NCBI RefSeq assembly: GCF_005870025.1
Contig: NZ_VATA01000045.1
Coordinates: 1-53,534, forward strand
Reading direction: 5' to 3'
Length of the DNA stretch: 53,534 nucleotides
Source: Poseidonocella sp. HB161398
GTDB taxonomy: Bacteria > Pseudomonadota > Alphaproteobacteria > Rhodobacterales > Rhodobacteraceae
Part shown: positions 50,881 to 53,534 of the stretch, in pieces
Position numbering within the stretch: the first letter of the stretch is position 1
Layout: each line of letters starts with the position of its first letter
The notes under the pieces: model-generated
Seen by the model: the letters and a program-made list of their open reading frames with translations, nothing else
Told to the model about the DNA's origin: nothing
Database searches by the model: none
Program-made: the position numbers and the translations under genes

Positions 50881-51108
50881 ATATGCATCTGGCGAATAGC
50901 TATCGCGCCAAAACTGTCTCATCTTGCGCCGAACCCGCGGAGCGATCCGGGATGAATTCGGATTTTGGTGATCCTGTTTTTCCAATTTCTCCGGCCGGGA
51001 CGGCGCGGTCATGCCCCGGCCGGTGACTGCCTGCCGCCCCGGCGCGACTCTGCCCTGCGCCGAAGAGGCCCCGTGCCCCTGCCGGCGGTCCCGCCATCGG
51101 GGCCCGGA

Positions 51109-52431
51109 TCAGAACTGGAAGGGCTGCCCGATCATCATCTGCACCCGGATGCCTTCGTCGGAGAAGGCGGTATCCGCCCGGACGACAAAACCCTGGACCC
51201 AGGCGCGCAGGCCGGCGCCCGCGTTCCATTTCATGTCGGAATGCAGCTCTCCGAGGTCGTAGCTGCCCGCGACGCGCCCGATCTCGACGAAGGGAACGAT
51301 CTGGATCCATTCGACGCCCAGGTGGTCCTGCACGGCCGGCCAGTTGTCGAAGGGGTTGCGATGCGGGGTCAGGCGCATCTCGGCGGAATAGTAGATGGCC
51401 GAGCGGTCGTTGAACCGCTGCGCCGGATAGCCCCGCATCCGCCAGAGCCCGCCCAGCGTGGCACCGGTATAGGAGGGGGCGCGGTGGCGGATGACATCGC
51501 CGTCATCGTCCCAGGAGGGCGTGTCGGCGGTCCAGAGATCGAAGGCGAAGATCCGGTTCCGGAACCAACCGCTCCGGCCGAAATCGTGATAGGCATCGAC
51601 CTCGGCCTGCACGACCGTCCAGGAATCCGAGCTGTCGAACAGGCCGAAATCCCGGGAATACTGCAGTCTCACGCCATTGCCCGCCGAGGGGTTGTAGGGA
51701 AAGTCGCGGTTGTCCCAGAAATAGGCGACATCGACGCCATTGGTGCGGATGTCGCCGTCGAAATCCTCGCCGTCTATGTCCAGGGCCCGCTGGAACGGCC
51801 GGATCTCGAAGAAGCTGCGGCCGCTCTCGAAGGGATCTAGCGACGCGGCGCCGGTGGCACCGGAATAGAGGGCGCCGTCGAGCACCTTGTAGTCGGGGAT
51901 GATCTGGTCGCGCCCGTGGCCGATCGGCAGGAGGTACTTGAAGCGCACGCGCGAGAAGACGTCCGAGACATTGCCGGACAGGAAATTGTCCTGGTCGGAG
52001 TCGTTCGTGCCGGCGCGCTGGCCGGCGAAATCCGGATTGCCGTCGATATAGGTATCGGCATCGCCGTAATGGCCGAGCGACAGGACCGGATCGATGAACA
52101 GGCGGTCGATGCCGGGGATGCGCAGATCCTGCGCCATCGCGAAGGCGAGCTGCGAACCCTCGGAGCCCGCCATGACCGTTCCCAGCACCCGGGCGGTCGG
52201 CTGCGGATACCCGACCCGCCCCAGGACCCAGCCCGCGGTGAGCCCGAAGGTTTCGTTGTAGAAGCCGAAGGGCAGGCTCAGCCTCATGCCGGAATAGTCC
52301 TCCACCTCGCCGGCGTGCGCGTGCCCGGGCAAGAGGGCAGAGCAGAGAAGGGCGGAGGCGGCGAGGAAGCGGGTGGCCCCGGCTCTTGGCGACGCGTGCT
52401 GGGCCGGTACGGATGCGGAATGCGATCTCAT
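51109..52431 (-). CDS. Outer-membrane beta-barrel protein, BamA/TamA surface-antigen type without POTRA domains
   Basis: The 440-residue protein has a signal peptide (LAASALLCSALLPGHAHA, cleavage near residue 40). Alternating strands end in a C-terminal Phe (MIGQPFQF), the signal for barrel insertion. GATLGGLWRMRGYPAQRFNDRSA matches the conserved R-G-Y/F loop region of the Omp85 barrel. No POTRA repeats precede the barrel, so it is a stand-alone Omp85-type barrel. I chose the ATG at 52431 (gaggtgtcc upstream); ATG 52446 is an in-frame alternative with gggaag upstream. Function is unknown; a lone gene. Confidence 0.72.
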   Translation of the reverse strand: MRSHSASVPAQHASPRAGATRFLAASALLCSALLPGHAHAGEVEDYSGMRLSLPFGFYNETFGLTAGWVLGRVGYPQPTARVLGTVMAGSEGSQLAFAMAQDLRIPGIDRLFIDPVLSLGHYGDADTYIDGNPDFAGQRAGTNDSDQDNFLSGNVSDVFSRVRFKYLLPIGHGRDQIIPDYKVLDGALYSGATGAASLDPFESGRSFFEIRPFQRALDIDGEDFDGDIRTNGVDVAYFWDNRDFPYNPSAGNGVRLQYSRDFGLFDSSDSWTVVQAEVDAYHDFGRSGWFRNRIFAFDLWTADTPSWDDDGDVIRHRAPSYTGATLGGLWRMRGYPAQRFNDRSAIYYSAEMRLTPHRNPFDNWPAVQDHLGVEWIQIVPFVEIGRVAGSYDLGELHSDMKWNAGAGLRAWVQGFVVRADTAFSDEGIRVQMMIGQPFQF

Positions 52432-52446
52432 GGACACCTCGTACAT

Positions 52447-52968
52447 GTTCTTCCCGATGGCCCGCAGAGCGCGCATCTCATCTTCAATATGCAAATTGTA
52501 CCAATGGCAGCTCCCGCCGCCAGACGTCAACTGCGCCTTGTTGCGCATATCGGGGAGTGGCGGCCAGTGCGGGCGTCCCGAATGCCGGATCGGCTGCATG
52601 CCGAAGCCTCATGCCCGCGGCGACCGACGGACGACTTGGTGCAGTTTCAACACTTGGCTGGGGCGGCGCGTCTCCCTTGCGGCCTGGTTCGATCCAGGGA
52701 CAGGCCGGCACGCCCGCAGAGCCCGAGAGCGCGGTCATCCCGCGGCCTTCGCGGAAAGAGCAGGCTCGGACACGGTCCGGCGACCGTTTCCACGACGCAT
52801 GCCGTCCGGTCCTGCCTGACGCAGAAGTGCTGTCCGGCCTGCCGCGCCGCCAGAGTCGGCCGTTCCGGCGCCGCTGGTCCGAGCCGCGCGGCCCGCTGCC
52901 AGAGAGCCGGACCAATCCGAGACGGACCCTTCCGGTTGCGATCCCGTGTGCGGGGCGAGGAGGAGTCC
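52447..52968. other. Non-coding stretch next to the IS3 remnants
   Basis: About 520 bases with no supported gene on either strand. The first part should hold the promoter of the outer-membrane protein gene. The segment nearest 52969 probably includes the left end of the first IS3-type element, but I could not recognise its terminal repeat. Confidence 0.4.
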
Positions 52969-53240
52969 ATGAAGAGGCCCAAGTTCACGGAGGCGCGGAT
53001 TGCGTTTGCGCTGAAGCATGTAGTGGACGGCTCATCGGTGGCCGGGGTGTGCCGCAAGGCTCGGATTGCCAAGGCAACGGTCTGCCACTGGCGCAAGAAA
53101 CACGAGGGTCGATGCCGTCGGCGAGTCGCCATGACGCGCCATTGGTCCAGGCGGCTGAAGATGCTCGAGGATCGGTACTCGAAGCTGAAGCGTCGAGTTG
53201 CCGGCCTCTCTCGGAAAAAGGTGACCTTGCACCCGGATCC
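52969..53240 (+). pseudogene. IS3-family orfA (transposase helix-turn-helix subunit), damaged
   Basis: The ATG at 52969 (gaggaggag site) opens MKRPKFTEARIAFALKHVVDG, followed by VCRKARIAKATVCHWRKKHEG, the helix-turn-helix of IS3-type OrfA proteins. The leucine zipper (RRLKMLEDRYSKLKRRVAGLSRKK) is present, but the connecting segment is distorted. The expected G-x-M-P-S piece is found only in another frame near 53108-53125, implying two compensating frameshifts. The C-terminal end and orfB are missing; a second element seems to start near 53241. Confidence 0.75.
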
Positions 53241-53534
53241 TGGACTGGGAGTTATCTTGCTCCCGCTGTGAGGGACCCCAGATGAGCAGACAGCCCCGCC
53301 GCCCCTTCACTGCCGAGTTCACAGAACAGGCCGTCGCCCGCCTGTCCAAGCCGGGCACCACCCAAACCAGCGTTGCCCGGGAACTTGGCGTGACGGCGTC
53401 GCAGCGGAAAGGCTGGCGGCTCGAGCTCGCCGCCGCGGGTCCGGCTGAGGCAATCCGGCGCCAGCAGGCCGAGGCCGCCGAACTGGCCGAGCTGCGCTGC
53501 GGGAACCGTCGGCTCAAGGAAGAGGTGGAGGTGA
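53241..53534 (+). mobile_element. Second IS3-family element, left part (runs off window)
   Basis: OrfA starts at the ATG at 53282 (agggacccc upstream). It reads MSRQPRRPFTAEFTEQAVAR, a TSVARELGVTASQRKGWRLE helix-turn-helix and a zipper (AEAAELAELRCGNRRLKEEVEV). The gene continues past the window end. The sequence TGGACTGGGAG at 53241 lies about 40 bases before the start, where the left terminal repeat of an IS3-type element is expected. This suggests insertion into the preceding orfA. The right half and orfB cannot be seen. Confidence 0.72.

Noticed and set aside
50779-51012. 77-codon minus-strand frame in the mqo upstream gap
   Set aside because: Its codon use is AT-rich and unlike real genes here, it has no ribosome binding site, and it overlaps the FNR box and promoter-like elements.
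52683-52698. tRNA-like T-arm (CCTGG-TTCGAT-CCAGG)
   Set aside because: The loop has six bases instead of seven, and no acceptor, D or anticodon arms can be folded around it, so it is not a tRNA or a recognisable attachment site.

Overview
The window is very GC-rich (coding third positions almost always G or C) and encodes families typical of a metabolically versatile alphaproteobacterium. The gene set points to a marine or soil Rhodobacterales member: several LysR and GntR regulators, tripartite tricarboxylate transporters (TTT), a peptide-type ABC importer, malate:quinone oxidoreductase and FNR-type boxes. No rRNA, tRNA, phage or CRISPR array was seen. Both ends carry insertion-sequence debris: an IS110-type transposase start at 1-137, and two IS3-type orfA genes, apparently nested, at 52969-53534.

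Layout. (1) 0.2-6.1 kb is a decaying sugar-acid locus: an N-terminally truncated, frameshifted enolase-superfamily dehydratase, an intact LysR gene, an intact altronate/galactarate dehydratase (uxaA), shredded remains of a tctC-tctB-tctA transporter, and a second LysR gene. (2) 6.4-10.8 kb is a compact ureide/amide catabolic cluster: an HpxZ/AtzH-like protein divergent from a biuret hydrolase-like cysteine hydrolase, an NCS2-type permease, an AtzG/HpxX-like small subunit and an AtzE/HpxY amidase. (3) 10.9-14.3 kb holds cupin + TetR genes, and a LysR gene divergent from an SDR + carboxymuconolactone decarboxylase-like pair. (4) 14.7-23 kb holds a secreted 2',3'-cyclic nucleotidase (cpdB), then an intact tctCBA transporter divergent from a three-gene sensory operon made of a TctD-like regulator, a TctE-like kinase and a periplasmic binding protein. 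(5) 23-34.6 kb looks like an amine/acetylamine-use regulon: class III aminotransferase, acetylpolyamine amidohydrolase and GntR on one strand; class II aldolase/adducin-type protein, a five-domain peptide-type ABC importer, a GhrA-like dehydrogenase and an amidase on the other. A perfect palindrome lies between the two halves, and part of it recurs before the aminotransferase. (6) 34.6-40.4 kb is a glycan operon: unknown small protein, glycosyltransferase-RgpF fusion, sulfotransferase-like protein and a long coiled-coil protein. (7) 40.6-46.9 kb is a TetR-controlled RND efflux pump. (8) 47-49 kb encodes a KtrA/KtrB potassium system. (9) 49.1-52.4 kb holds mqo and a lone outer-membrane barrel of the BamA/surface-antigen type.

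How the parts work together. Four modules look like complete uptake-plus-catabolism or uptake-plus-sensing units: the ureide cluster, the TTT/TctDE unit, the amine/ABC unit and the efflux pump. The most interesting points are the ureide cluster with no allophanate hydrolase in view, the two-component operon with a dedicated periplasmic protein, the GntR palindrome placed next to an FNR-type box, the FNR box and 10-bp-phased repeats before mqo, and an RND pump with Arg where the proton-relay Lys is expected. Functions are assigned by reading motifs, without database searches. Substrates of transporters and amidases are inferences.
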